Shown in pieces: positions 27,459 to 36,625 of a stretch of 64,000 nt of DNA (position 1 is its first letter; each line of letters begins with the position of its first letter). This stretch comes from Komagataella phaffii GS115. Taxonomy: Eukaryota; Ascomycota; Pichiomycetes; Pichiales; Pichiaceae. The stretch lies in the NCBI RefSeq assembly GCF_000027005.1, contig NC_012964.1, positions 1,674,001 to 1,738,000 of the forward strand. Direction: 5' to 3'. The notes beneath the pieces were generated by a model that ran no database searches, had not been told where the DNA came from, and saw only the letters and a list, made by a program, of their open reading frames with translations. The translations under genes and the position numbers were made by a program.

Positions 27459-28508
27459 ATGAAAGCTAAGAATGAACCGTGCCCTCATTCTAGACAACTT
27501 TTTTCCACTTCTCTATTGAACTCGCAAGAAAACTCCGAAGATATAGAGGGTCTGGTAGAGAATATAATACACAATGCCCAAATAGAGGTTCAGCGGCAAA
27601 ATGAGAGATCTTCCAAACGGGGCCATGACTCTCTTTTGGATGATACTGTGAGTGAACCTGATTCAAACAAAAAACATAGAGTGAACGGCCTGATTGATGC
27701 TATAAACCAGTTTCAGAGATCTTTAGTCGAAACCACTGAGGAAGAAATTGTGCATAGTCATGAGACTGAAAGAAATGAGAACACTGCAGGTTCAGTTGAT
27801 TCTGACAACCATAAAAATGAAATCAGCATTCAAGACGATTATAGAGTTACTTTCCAAGATATTGACCGTCTTCCTAAGTTAAAGAATGAGACCTTTGAAA
27901 ACAAAGCTCTTCTTCATAAAAAACTCGTATCGAATGATTCCAGTGTTCAAACGAATGACTCTCTGGTTTATTTGGGTTCAAAGTTTTGTCATTGCTTAGT
28001 CAGTTTCAAATTGAATGAACTACATCCTTCGCTAGATGCTGAGCTGTTAGATTGTGCCGTGCAAGAAGTTTTACACTTTAACAATGTCCATATTTGGGCG
28101 CTTCGTTTAAATTTCAGAGAGCTACTGGAAAGCAAGTTCCCAGCAAAGCAGTTCCGACCCAAAGTAATGGCAGAGTGTTTCATGGCGTACGTTGCGGCTC
28201 TCAAAATCGAGACGGGGTCCGACTATAACCTACTTACTTTACTTACTCAGTGGATCTTGAAACTTGCTTCAGAGAAAATTTACAAGTTGCGGGTTGAAAA
28301 CCTCGTTGACAGATCCGCTAAGGATTCTCTTCATAAGTTAATGGGTCCCATGAGATACGCTACTGCCTTCAATGGTTCAAAATTTATCTCTAAATGTCTA
28401 AATAACAAAGGGGAAGTTCTTGGACATGGCAGCGGATACAACAAGACGGATTCTGAACTTAGATCGGCGATGCATGCACTCTCTTCTACTGCTTGCCAAA
28501 AGAAATAG
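27459..28508 (+). CDS. Rnt1-like RNase III protein with degenerate catalytic site
   Basis: The 349-residue product aligns along its C-terminal two thirds with yeast Rnt1. LP-x-L, a HKK turn, a block ending LRLNFRELL, and QWILKLASEKI match the RNase III domain (about 138-275). SAKDSLHKLMG through LGHGSGYNKT to AMHALSS matches a double-stranded-RNA-binding domain (about 284-345). The catalytic signature is altered: at the NERLEFLGD position the sequence is NDSLVYLGS (166-174), and at the DVFEAY position it is ECFMAY (239-244). The essential acids are therefore replaced, except a conservative Asp-to-Glu. The N-terminus is charged with a KKHR patch. A dead partner or RNA-binding subunit is likely. 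Mitoribosomal mL44, also an RNase III fold, is an alternative. SET1 begins 140 bp downstream. Confidence 0.7.
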   Translation: MKAKNEPCPHSRQLFSTSLLNSQENSEDIEGLVENIIHNAQIEVQRQNERSSKRGHDSLLDDTVSEPDSNKKHRVNGLIDAINQFQRSLVETTEEEIVHSHETERNENTAGSVDSDNHKNEISIQDDYRVTFQDIDRLPKLKNETFENKALLHKKLVSNDSSVQTNDSLVYLGSKFCHCLVSFKLNELHPSLDAELLDCAVQEVLHFNNVHIWALRLNFRELLESKFPAKQFRPKVMAECFMAYVAALKIETGSDYNLLTLLTQWILKLASEKIYKLRVENLVDRSAKDSLHKLMGPMRYATAFNGSKFISKCLNNKGEVLGHGSGYNKTDSELRSAMHALSSTACQKK

Positions 28509-28648
28509 TATACTTAGTTAAGAGGATTCTCAAAGTGGAGGATTGTAAGTTTCGTGATTATGTAATTGTTCAACGCGCATTCTTCTTCAGTTTTACTATT
28601 TACCAGACTTCTATTAGGAGGGCAACGTTTGATAGCATCTTTAGCAAT

Positions 28649-31600
28649 ATGTCGTATAACCGTTCTTATCATGACGGTTATGGACGAGAACGTACCTCTA
28701 ATATGAGGCCCTCGTACAATGAGTACAGTGATTGGGATGATTTCTCTTGGGAGAAGGAAGATCCACATTCTAGACGCTATGGCTCCAGACCTTCAAGTTA
28801 CATCTACAATAACCCTAGACCAAATGCGGACAGACCAAATGGTTCTATAAGAAACCACGTAAATCGAACAGCTCGAGCACCTAGAAATTCAACTCAAGGT
28901 CTCAAGTTTCAACCTATCCCTGAAAAATATCAGAACATAAGCTACAATGTGGACATGTTTCCAAGACAATTGCATCATGTTGATGAATTCAGAAAGTTTA
29001 CAAACTCGATTGTATCCACCCAAAGGAATTTTCGAATAGTATATGATCCAGAAGTGAAGAAAGATAAGAGGAAAGGAAACGCAATATTAATTAAGAAGCA
29101 AGAAGAGTCAGATCCTAAAGTATTGATCGATCCTCGTAAAGAGCTAAGCAGTTACCCCCATATTCAGCGATCTGACGGAACAAAATCTGCCAAAAGAATG
29201 TTCAGAAGCCTTTTACCAACAAAGCATACATATGATTCCGCATCTGTGGGTCCACCTCCTACGATAGAAATCATAATCCATGGACTATCACCTTCCACTG
29301 CTCAAACGGTTCTAAAAAACAACTACAAAAGGTATGGCCCGATTGCGGATTGTCGTGCGGTTGTTGATCCTGTCACGGCTGTACCACTGGGGCTATTTGT
29401 TTTGTCTTTTTCAGGAAAGATTGACGAGGCCCACACATCATGTCTCAAGGCCCTGAATGCTGCAAAAGACGGTGTTCGTGTCAATGGGGGAGTTCCAAGG
29501 ACAACGTTGTTTTCGGAGTCTCGTTTGAACGAAATTAAACATAAAATAATAAAACAGAACGAGAACAAGAGACAGGCAGAAGTTTCCGAACAACAACGAT
29601 TAGAACAAGAACGGAAACTGCAAGACCAACGTCGATTACAGTATGAAAAAGAGCAAGAATTGAAAAGACAGCGGGGATCCTTAAGAATCAAGAAGCAAGA
29701 AGAAGACCAACAGCGAATAATTAGCAAACAATTGTTAAACAATACCGAACTTTCTAATATATTTCACTCTGCTATGAAAGATGAATCTCACAACCAAACC
29801 TTGTACACAAGAAACGGTAATAATGGCAGACATCATCGACTCTCGAAGGTAGTTGATGATGCCATTAGAAAGCGACCGTATCTTTTCATCTCTGCCAAGT
29901 TTATCCCTGTTAGGGATGTACCTGCAAGAGAAATAATGAACCTATTGAGAAATTACCCTTGGAAACGTGTGCTGACAGATGCTGAAGGCTTTTACGTCGT
30001 TTTTGATAGTATTAAAGAAGCGGAGAAATGCTTGGAGAATGAAGATGGAAGGAAATTTTATCAACGACGACTGTACATGGATTTAGTGATACACCCTGAC
30101 TTCATGGAGGACAAAACCGAACTTGGAGTAGAGCAAAGTATTTCTGATCAATCAACCAGCATAATCAGTAGTGAACTAGAAAGATACTTGATAAAAGACA
30201 TTAAGGATAAGATAATTGCTCCAACTATCCTGGAGATGTTGAGGGCCGAGAATTTCTCGGTTGAAATAGAATCTGCACTGAAGAAGAAAAAAGATCTGGA
30301 AGAAAAGGTGTCAGAACCTTATACCACTGCCACAACGGTATCACCTGTCACTGACAGTTTTACCTCTTTCAAGTTACCAACCTTACCATCGTTTAGAAAG
30401 TCGAATATTTCCAAGAAAGAATCAAGCTCAAGGAAAAAACAGAAATTGGGAACGAGAAAAAGGTACCACGCATTACCAATGACTCATGTACTGAACTTTG
30501 ATTCAGAAGGAGAGACTGACGAACATGATAGCGGCCCTGAAACTCCAAATGGGGTACTAATGTCTATGGGACCAAATAGATTATTATCAGAGAGAAAACA
30601 GTCGTTTATTTCGGATTCTTCAACATCAGAAGATGAATCAGAAGTTGAGCGGGACTCAGAAATCACCACCCCGGAAAAGCATCTTGGAGAAAAGAGTAAT
30701 GAACAAGAATTGGCTTTAGAAACTTCCGACGACAAGGCCGAACTGAAAAACAACTGGATCATGTACGATCCTAAATACAGACCAACCACATTTATACGTC
30801 CAGTTGGTGAGCTATATGATGCCAAAACCATTGACATACCAAGGTTGAAAAAACTCATTGAGGATGATGAGGATCTCAAGCTAGCCCAAAAATTGTTCTC
30901 TGATATTAACCCTGACCATAGTATTCCTTGCGTTGCTTATTGGATCTGGAACAATTTGCGAGCGTTTACAGAATCGTCTAATTTACCAAATTCTCTTGGT
31001 CCTATGTACAGTAATCAGTCTGGCTCATTCAAAAGTGAGGGATATACGAAGATCCCAGATACTGAGAAGTCTGAATATTTACCTCACCGTCGAAAGATCC
31101 ATAAACCACTGAACACGGTAGAGAACGATGACGAGGCAGCAAATCCGAACCCAAAACTTCAGAGTTCCCGTGTTAACAGAGCTAACAACAGGCGCTTTGC
31201 TGCCGATATCAATGCCCAAAAACAAATGCTGAACAGTGAAACAGATATTCTTGACCTCAATCATTTGACCAAAAGAAAGAAACCGGTATCTTTTGCCAGA
31301 TCTGCTATCCATAATTGGGGCTTATATGCGCTGGAACCAATTGCTGCAAAGGAAATGATCATTGAATACGTGGGCGAAATACTGCGCCAGAAAGTCTCAG
31401 AGGTCAGGGAGAAGAAGTATCTCAAATCTGGTATAGGTTCTAGTTACTTGTTTCGGGTCGATGAAGATACTGTCATTGATGCTACCAAAAAAGGGGGAAT
31501 TGCTCGATTTATCAATCATTGCTGTCAACCCAGTTGTACGGCAAAGATTATCAAAGTAGAAGGTAAGAAGAGGATCGTCATCTATGCACTGAAGGATATT

Positions 31601-31711
31601 GCGGCCAACGAAGAACTCACCTACGATTACAAGTTTGAAAGAGAAGATAATAATGAGGAGAGGATACCGTGCTTATGTGGTGTCCCTGGATGTAAGGGTT
31701 ACTTAAACTAG
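28649..31711 (+). CDS. SET1: Histone H3K4 methyltransferase SET1 (COMPASS)
   Basis: The 1020-residue protein has an RRM at about 200-290, a coiled and charged region, and a second RRM-like block at about 405-485. An n-SET region, a SET domain and a post-SET motif follow. SET landmarks are HNWGLYALEPI, EYVGEILRQ, SSYLFRVDEDTVIDATKKGG, NHCCQPSC at 956-963, and ELTYDYKF. The post-SET cysteines are 1008, 1010 and 1015. Set1 makes H3K4me1/2/3 within COMPASS. An upstream in-frame TTG overlaps the preceding gene, but the first ATG is at 28649. CTG at 31331 encodes the conserved Leu of GLYALEP. Confidence 0.95.
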   Translation: MSYNRSYHDGYGRERTSNMRPSYNEYSDWDDFSWEKEDPHSRRYGSRPSSYIYNNPRPNADRPNGSIRNHVNRTARAPRNSTQGLKFQPIPEKYQNISYNVDMFPRQLHHVDEFRKFTNSIVSTQRNFRIVYDPEVKKDKRKGNAILIKKQEESDPKVLIDPRKELSSYPHIQRSDGTKSAKRMFRSLLPTKHTYDSASVGPPPTIEIIIHGLSPSTAQTVLKNNYKRYGPIADCRAVVDPVTAVPLGLFVLSFSGKIDEAHTSCLKALNAAKDGVRVNGGVPRTTLFSESRLNEIKHKIIKQNENKRQAEVSEQQRLEQERKLQDQRRLQYEKEQELKRQRGSLRIKKQEEDQQRIISKQLLNNTELSNIFHSAMKDESHNQTLYTRNGNNGRHHRLSKVVDDAIRKRPYLFISAKFIPVRDVPAREIMNLLRNYPWKRVLTDAEGFYVVFDSIKEAEKCLENEDGRKFYQRRLYMDLVIHPDFMEDKTELGVEQSISDQSTSIISSELERYLIKDIKDKIIAPTILEMLRAENFSVEIESALKKKKDLEEKVSEPYTTATTVSPVTDSFTSFKLPTLPSFRKSNISKKESSSRKKQKLGTRKRYHALPMTHVLNFDSEGETDEHDSGPETPNGVLMSMGPNRLLSERKQSFISDSSTSEDESEVERDSEITTPEKHLGEKSNEQELALETSDDKAELKNNWIMYDPKYRPTTFIRPVGELYDAKTIDIPRLKKLIEDDEDLKLAQKLFSDINPDHSIPCVAYWIWNNLRAFTESSNLPNSLGPMYSNQSGSFKSEGYTKIPDTEKSEYLPHRRKIHKPLNTVENDDEAANPNPKLQSSRVNRANNRRFAADINAQKQMLNSETDILDLNHLTKRKKPVSFARSAIHNWGLYALEPIAAKEMIIEYVGEILRQKVSEVREKKYLKSGIGSSYLFRVDEDTVIDATKKGGIARFINHCCQPSCTAKIIKVEGKKRIVIYALKDIAANEELTYDYKFEREDNNEERIPCLCGVPGCKGYLN

Positions 31712-31879
31712 GAGGTATAGAGGCAAATAGGTAGTATAAATAATAACAAGCATACACCATATGTATGTCTAAAGCGCGTAAGATAACTGTCATTCGTGAA
31801 ATTTATCAATCTCTGATAACTTTGCCTGCAGTACGATAAGTTTCTATCCTCTAGCAAAACCCATTTCAGAATAACTGCT

Positions 31880-34753
31880 ATGATTACCAGGCAATTTCGT
31901 AGTCATTTACTAAGAGGAGCTACATTTGAATCCTTAGTATCGTTTGGAACGTATGCCGTACGTTTTAATGTCGAGGAAAGTGTGCTCACCACTATCAAAC
32001 TTGACGACATATCAATTATCAAACCTGTGAAAAAGAAGGCCCAGAAAAGGCGTACATCTCATAGCAAAAGATCTTTCCAAATAAATCTGAGTGATGTCTC
32101 AACTTTGGATGATCAAAATTCTAATGCTCCAGTTAAAACGTCACTCGTAACAGAAAGAAACCATGAAGTGAAGTTAACTCCACTATACTCTCAGGTGAAA
32201 ACAACCATTGATCAATTCGAAACTAATAGTAAGAAGCACATTGTGTTGACTCAGGTGGGATCTTTTTACGAGCTATATTTTCAGCATGCGATAAAGTATG
32301 CGCCTGAGTTGAACCTTACATTGAGTTCAAAAAAAATCAGGGACATGGAGATTCCTTTTGCAGGCTTTCCTGATCATGCTGTGGATAAGTACTTAAAAAT
32401 GATTTTCGATTTAGGACATACGGCGGTTATATGTAATCAAACCAACGGATTATACGAAAACAAAATTCAAAGGCCAGTAAACAGATTAATAACTCCAGGA
32501 ACAGTTATTGACGATTCGTTAAGAGACTACCACAATAATAATTATCTACTAACCATTACATTTCCAAAGGATCCATTGAAAGAAATTGATGGAGTCAATG
32601 TCGGCCTGGCTTGGGCTGATGTTGGCTTAGGAACATTCCATGTTTTGGAGACGACTTTATCGCAGTTGATGACCCATGTTTCTCGTATATCTCCGTCTGA
32701 GATCCTCATAAACGAAGAGGTTGATTTAGAAACATTGATCTCAGGAAAGTGGTATCCGGAGTTAGTTGAATTTAAACGATATTTTATCACAAGGCAAAAG
32801 CTTCCCTCTGCAAGAAAAAAAATCAATAGTTTCTTCAAAAGATTTGTTGATCCTGAGCATAATATTAAAGCAGCGTATGACAATTTTAAGCAAAAGGAAC
32901 AATCAGCTATGTTATCTCTTTTACATTATTTGGATGAGTGTATTCCAAATTACAAGACTAATTTTTCATCTCCGACTCGGTCCATTTCGAATACCTTGAT
33001 GCAAATTGATCCCAAAACCATGCTTGATTTGGAACTGATTCAAACTCGTCAAGGTGGGTTCAGAACCGGTAGTTTAGTTTCTATTATTGACCTTACCTTG
33101 ACGCATGCAGGTTCAAGACGATTGAAATCTTGGTTATCTGCTCCCTCTGCAGAACTGTCAATTATTCAAGAACGTCTTTCCTTGGTGGAGCTATTCAGAT
33201 CCAATAGGCTACTATCTGAAGAATTAAGGCTACTGATGAAGGACACAGCAGATATCAAAAGATTGATGAGGCGCATAAATAATGGTAAAGTGGATCCCAT
33301 GGAGTTAGTATTGGTGGCCAGGACGATTCTACAATTGCAAGACATGGAATCATTAATCAGCGAACAATCTCCACATATTCAAAAACTACTTTTGCCTCTT
33401 TATCAAACTCTTTCTGATGATGGACTACTTGAAAAACTGTCTAAAGAATTGCTTACTGTCATCGATGTTGAAAATCTAGGGAAAAAAACTGAAAATAGGC
33501 TAGATACTACCGTTATCCGAAAGTATTGGAGCATCACCGAAACCGTTTCTCCAAAACTCGTAACACTGAGAAAACGCTATTCCAGGTTGGTTAACAAATG
33601 TACACAATTATTAGAGACCTATGAAAGTGAATTGAAGGCAAACAACATTAATTACAAGGGTTTGCATTTACTGAAAGATGTTCGATCAGGTGAATTCTTA
33701 TTAGAAATTAAGTCGACTAATGCCAATAGTCTAGCGTCAACCGTTTCTATTTTCAAGGATAGGCTACGTGATAAAACCAGAAGTAGCTGCCGTTTGGTGG
33801 ATCCTGAGTGGACGGAGTTGGGTACGAGGTTGGTTGAAACCGAGTACTTGATACTAAAAGAGGAGGAAACGATTCTCGAGTCTTTCAGGGTTCGATTACT
33901 AGCGTTAACTAATGATATTAGGAATGCGTCGTATATTATAGAGAAACAGGATGTCTTAATTTCGTTCTCTATTCTTGCCCGTAACATGAATTTGAACAAG
34001 CCCCATATAGATGAAAGCCTAGAGTTAGATGTGGTTGATGGTAGGCATATTGTTGTGGAGGAAGGACTTAAGCAAAATTTAGGCGAAATACAAGATTTCA
34101 CCGCCAATGATTGTCAACTTGATACAAAGAAACCAACATGGATAATAACAGGGCCAAATATGGGAGGTAAGAGCACTTTTTTGAGGCAGAATGCTCTGAT
34201 AGTTATACTGGCGCAGATAGGTTCCTTTGTGCCAGCTTCAAGTGCTCGTATTGGGATCGTTGATAAGATTTTTACCAGAATCGGGTCATCAGACAACATT
34301 TATAGAAACCAAAGCACGTTTATGGTGGAAATGACGGAGACTGCAGCAATTCTGAAGGAGTCGACTCCAAGGTCATTGGCTATAGTTGACGAATTGGGAA
34401 GAGGTACCTCCATGAGGGAAGGCATTGCCATTGCATACTCCTGCCTTTTTTTTTTATCTACAAGGATAAAATGTCGAACTTTGTTTGCTACTCATTATGG
34501 AGCAGAGCTTGAAGCTTTACTTCTTGAAGACACTGCATTTATGGAATTGATTGAATTCCAAAGAACAAGAATCATAGAATTGGAAAAGAACACATCACTT
34601 CCTATATCGGACCGCATCATTTTTGATCACCGTCTTAAACCAGGAATCAGCGCACATTCCTACGGTTTAGAAATTGCTGAACTTGCTGGATTTCCAAGAG
34701 AGTCAATAGAGGTGGGAAGGATGGTGATGGACAGATATGAAGAAAATAGATGA
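31880..34753 (+). CDS. MSH1: Mitochondrial MutS homolog MSH1
   Basis: The 957-residue protein (yeast Msh1 is about 959) begins with an Arg-containing presequence. Mismatch-binding domain I has the F-x-E motif Phe129-Tyr130-Glu131 in QVGSFYELY. Connector, lever and clamp regions follow, then the ABC-type ATPase: Walker A GPNMGGKST at 758-766 and Walker B with Asp837-Glu838 in VDELGRGTS. Msh1 maintains mitochondrial DNA. It follows SET1 in tandem, the same order as YHR119W-YHR120W. Confidence 0.95.
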   Translation: MITRQFRSHLLRGATFESLVSFGTYAVRFNVEESVLTTIKLDDISIIKPVKKKAQKRRTSHSKRSFQINLSDVSTLDDQNSNAPVKTSLVTERNHEVKLTPLYSQVKTTIDQFETNSKKHIVLTQVGSFYELYFQHAIKYAPELNLTLSSKKIRDMEIPFAGFPDHAVDKYLKMIFDLGHTAVICNQTNGLYENKIQRPVNRLITPGTVIDDSLRDYHNNNYLLTITFPKDPLKEIDGVNVGLAWADVGLGTFHVLETTLSQLMTHVSRISPSEILINEEVDLETLISGKWYPELVEFKRYFITRQKLPSARKKINSFFKRFVDPEHNIKAAYDNFKQKEQSAMLSLLHYLDECIPNYKTNFSSPTRSISNTLMQIDPKTMLDLELIQTRQGGFRTGSLVSIIDLTLTHAGSRRLKSWLSAPSAELSIIQERLSLVELFRSNRLLSEELRLLMKDTADIKRLMRRINNGKVDPMELVLVARTILQLQDMESLISEQSPHIQKLLLPLYQTLSDDGLLEKLSKELLTVIDVENLGKKTENRLDTTVIRKYWSITETVSPKLVTLRKRYSRLVNKCTQLLETYESELKANNINYKGLHLLKDVRSGEFLLEIKSTNANSLASTVSIFKDRLRDKTRSSCRLVDPEWTELGTRLVETEYLILKEEETILESFRVRLLALTNDIRNASYIIEKQDVLISFSILARNMNLNKPHIDESLELDVVDGRHIVVEEGLKQNLGEIQDFTANDCQLDTKKPTWIITGPNMGGKSTFLRQNALIVILAQIGSFVPASSARIGIVDKIFTRIGSSDNIYRNQSTFMVEMTETAAILKESTPRSLAIVDELGRGTSMREGIAIAYSCLFFLSTRIKCRTLFATHYGAELEALLLEDTAFMELIEFQRTRIIELEKNTSLPISDRIIFDHRLKPGISAHSYGLEIAELAGFPRESIEVGRMVMDRYEENR

Positions 34754-34810
34754 ATAGATGCTATGATTACTGGACAAGCGATACATAATTGAAGTTCATT
34801 GTAATATTGA

Positions 34811-36484
34811 TTAATTATTCCCTGGAGGAGGTTGTTTTCTTTGATTATACGGGGGTAAGTGACCGGTTGTGTATCTGCTGTTTTGTTGTTGCTGATGGTT
34901 TAGTTGGCTAGCTAGCTGGTTCATTATCTGAAATTGCATTTGTAGTTGCAGTTTCAGCTCAGATTCGCTCATGGACGCCGTATCAAGACTCATTCCATTC
35001 TGAAGAGCTTGTTTATTCTGACTGTGAGTTTGAGTAATTCCATATGGCTGGGGAGGATAATAAGCCTGCTGTGGTGGAGTTTGATCATAAGCGGAATTCA
35101 TTTCAATATTCTTGAGTGAAGGTTCATTTGGTGAATAATTTTGAGGATGTGTAAGTGCAATACTATGGTCATGAGGTACAAATTGAGGATGAGACGGTTG
35201 TTGCAAGTGAAGTTGAGATTGAGAAGAGATTGATCGCCGTTCTGGAGCGTGAATTGGACTTGTGAGTTGAGGTTGACTTTGGGATTCCAATAGTGCATGT
35301 CTTTGAGTTGTGGTAGGAAGAATTTGCTGCTGCACCGACGGATCCACTTTAGAGTTTTGTGGCAAACTATACTTGATTGGCAACTGAGTAAAGTTGGTAT
35401 ATCCGTTTGGTACTTGATTCTGTCTCCTTTTCGCAGATGGCTCGCTAGAATTCTTATCTTCATCCCTGGCAGTCTTATTCTTATTCTTGTTCTTTTTCTT
35501 CTTCTTTGACTGTTTAAATGCTCGTTCCTTCTCGTCATCAGAGAATTCTTGTTCTTCTTCGGGGATCTCTTCATCATGCCAATTACTAGCATCAGTTCCC
35601 TTTACAGATTTTATTTTCTCTGTATATTGAAATTCTGATTGCGGGACTAGATAGTAAACTTTAGTGCCCTTCATATGTTTGAAATTTTCAAATTCTTCAA
35701 CGGAATTGTATTTCACCCTGTAAAAAGGAGTTTCCAACTTTCCAAAAATTTCAAATAAAGGACCCAGAATAGTTCTATCTTCCAAGCAGAGTACAGAATT
35801 TTCTTTGAGAACTCTGAATTCACCTGATGCGTACGCCTTGATAACCACACTTCTTTCGACACAAGCGCTTATTTCACCAATTAATTCTACTGGAGTGCCT
35901 TCGTCAATAACTAAATCTTTGGGCAATTCAGGAGCCTTTTCATCCACAACTTCATTTTTCGATCTAATGGGCCCAATTGCTGGGGATGTTTCATCTTCGG
36001 AGTCATGGATTAGGTCGTTGGCTTCAACCGAGTTTAACTCTGTTTCAGATTCGGAGTCAGACTCTGACTCTGAATCCAGATCCGAATCTTGATCTGAGTT
36101 GGCACTTTCATTACTACTTGATTCAAGATCAAGAGATTCAGAACAATCGTCTGAGGAATAAGAAGGGTTGCTTCCTTTAATGCCCACAAATATCCGATCA
36201 TCACTAGTTGTATTACGTTGGACCATGTTATCATTGTTTTGAAGAAGGAATGGTTCAAGATCGTCCTTGTTTTCATGAGATTCAATCGCAACGTCTCCTT
36301 CTTGCTCTTCTTTATGGTGTACATCAAGTATCTCTGGCGCTAATTGAAATAAATCCTTTACACTTTCATCGGATTTTGTTGAAGCAGTGTGCAGACTCTC
36401 TGGTATAAGATTTGCTTTCGTATCTCGTTTCTCGTCTTCACCAAAAGCTATCTTGTCTGGCTGACAAATATCATTGTCACTCAT
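34811..36484 (-). CDS. NAF1: H/ACA snoRNP assembly factor NAF1
   Basis: The 557-residue protein has an acidic Ser/Asp/Glu-rich N-terminal half. The conserved Gar1-like Naf1 core lies at about 195-290 (GTPVELIGEISACVERSVVIKA, ILGPLFEIFGKLETPFY, and GTKVYYLVP). A Lys/Asn-rich nuclear signal and a long Gln/Pro-rich tail follow. Naf1 binds Cbf5 during co-transcriptional assembly of H/ACA particles and is later replaced by Gar1. It converges with MSH1 (57 bp between stops). Confidence 0.92.
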   Translation of the reverse strand: MSDNDICQPDKIAFGEDEKRDTKANLIPESLHTASTKSDESVKDLFQLAPEILDVHHKEEQEGDVAIESHENKDDLEPFLLQNNDNMVQRNTTSDDRIFVGIKGSNPSYSSDDCSESLDLESSSNESANSDQDSDLDSESESDSESETELNSVEANDLIHDSEDETSPAIGPIRSKNEVVDEKAPELPKDLVIDEGTPVELIGEISACVERSVVIKAYASGEFRVLKENSVLCLEDRTILGPLFEIFGKLETPFYRVKYNSVEEFENFKHMKGTKVYYLVPQSEFQYTEKIKSVKGTDASNWHDEEIPEEEQEFSDDEKERAFKQSKKKKKNKNKNKTARDEDKNSSEPSAKRRQNQVPNGYTNFTQLPIKYSLPQNSKVDPSVQQQILPTTTQRHALLESQSQPQLTSPIHAPERRSISSQSQLHLQQPSHPQFVPHDHSIALTHPQNYSPNEPSLKNIEMNSAYDQTPPQQAYYPPQPYGITQTHSQNKQALQNGMSLDTASMSESELKLQLQMQFQIMNQLASQLNHQQQQNSRYTTGHLPPYNQRKQPPPGNN

Positions 36485-36625
36485 TATGGTCTTATGCTAG
36501 CGTAGAAAGGGACAAAGATATCCAGAAAAAAAATATTTCAGGCCAAATTCTGTTCGCGAACCAGAAATCTTAATCTTCTGATAAGATTCTATGAGGTCTA
36601 ATAACGATTACAATTCTATGTTTTC

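Noticed and set aside
28493..28648. Open frame extending SET1 upstream into the RNase III-like gene
   Set aside because: The upstream start is TTG; the first ATG is 28649 and the extension resembles no part of Set1.
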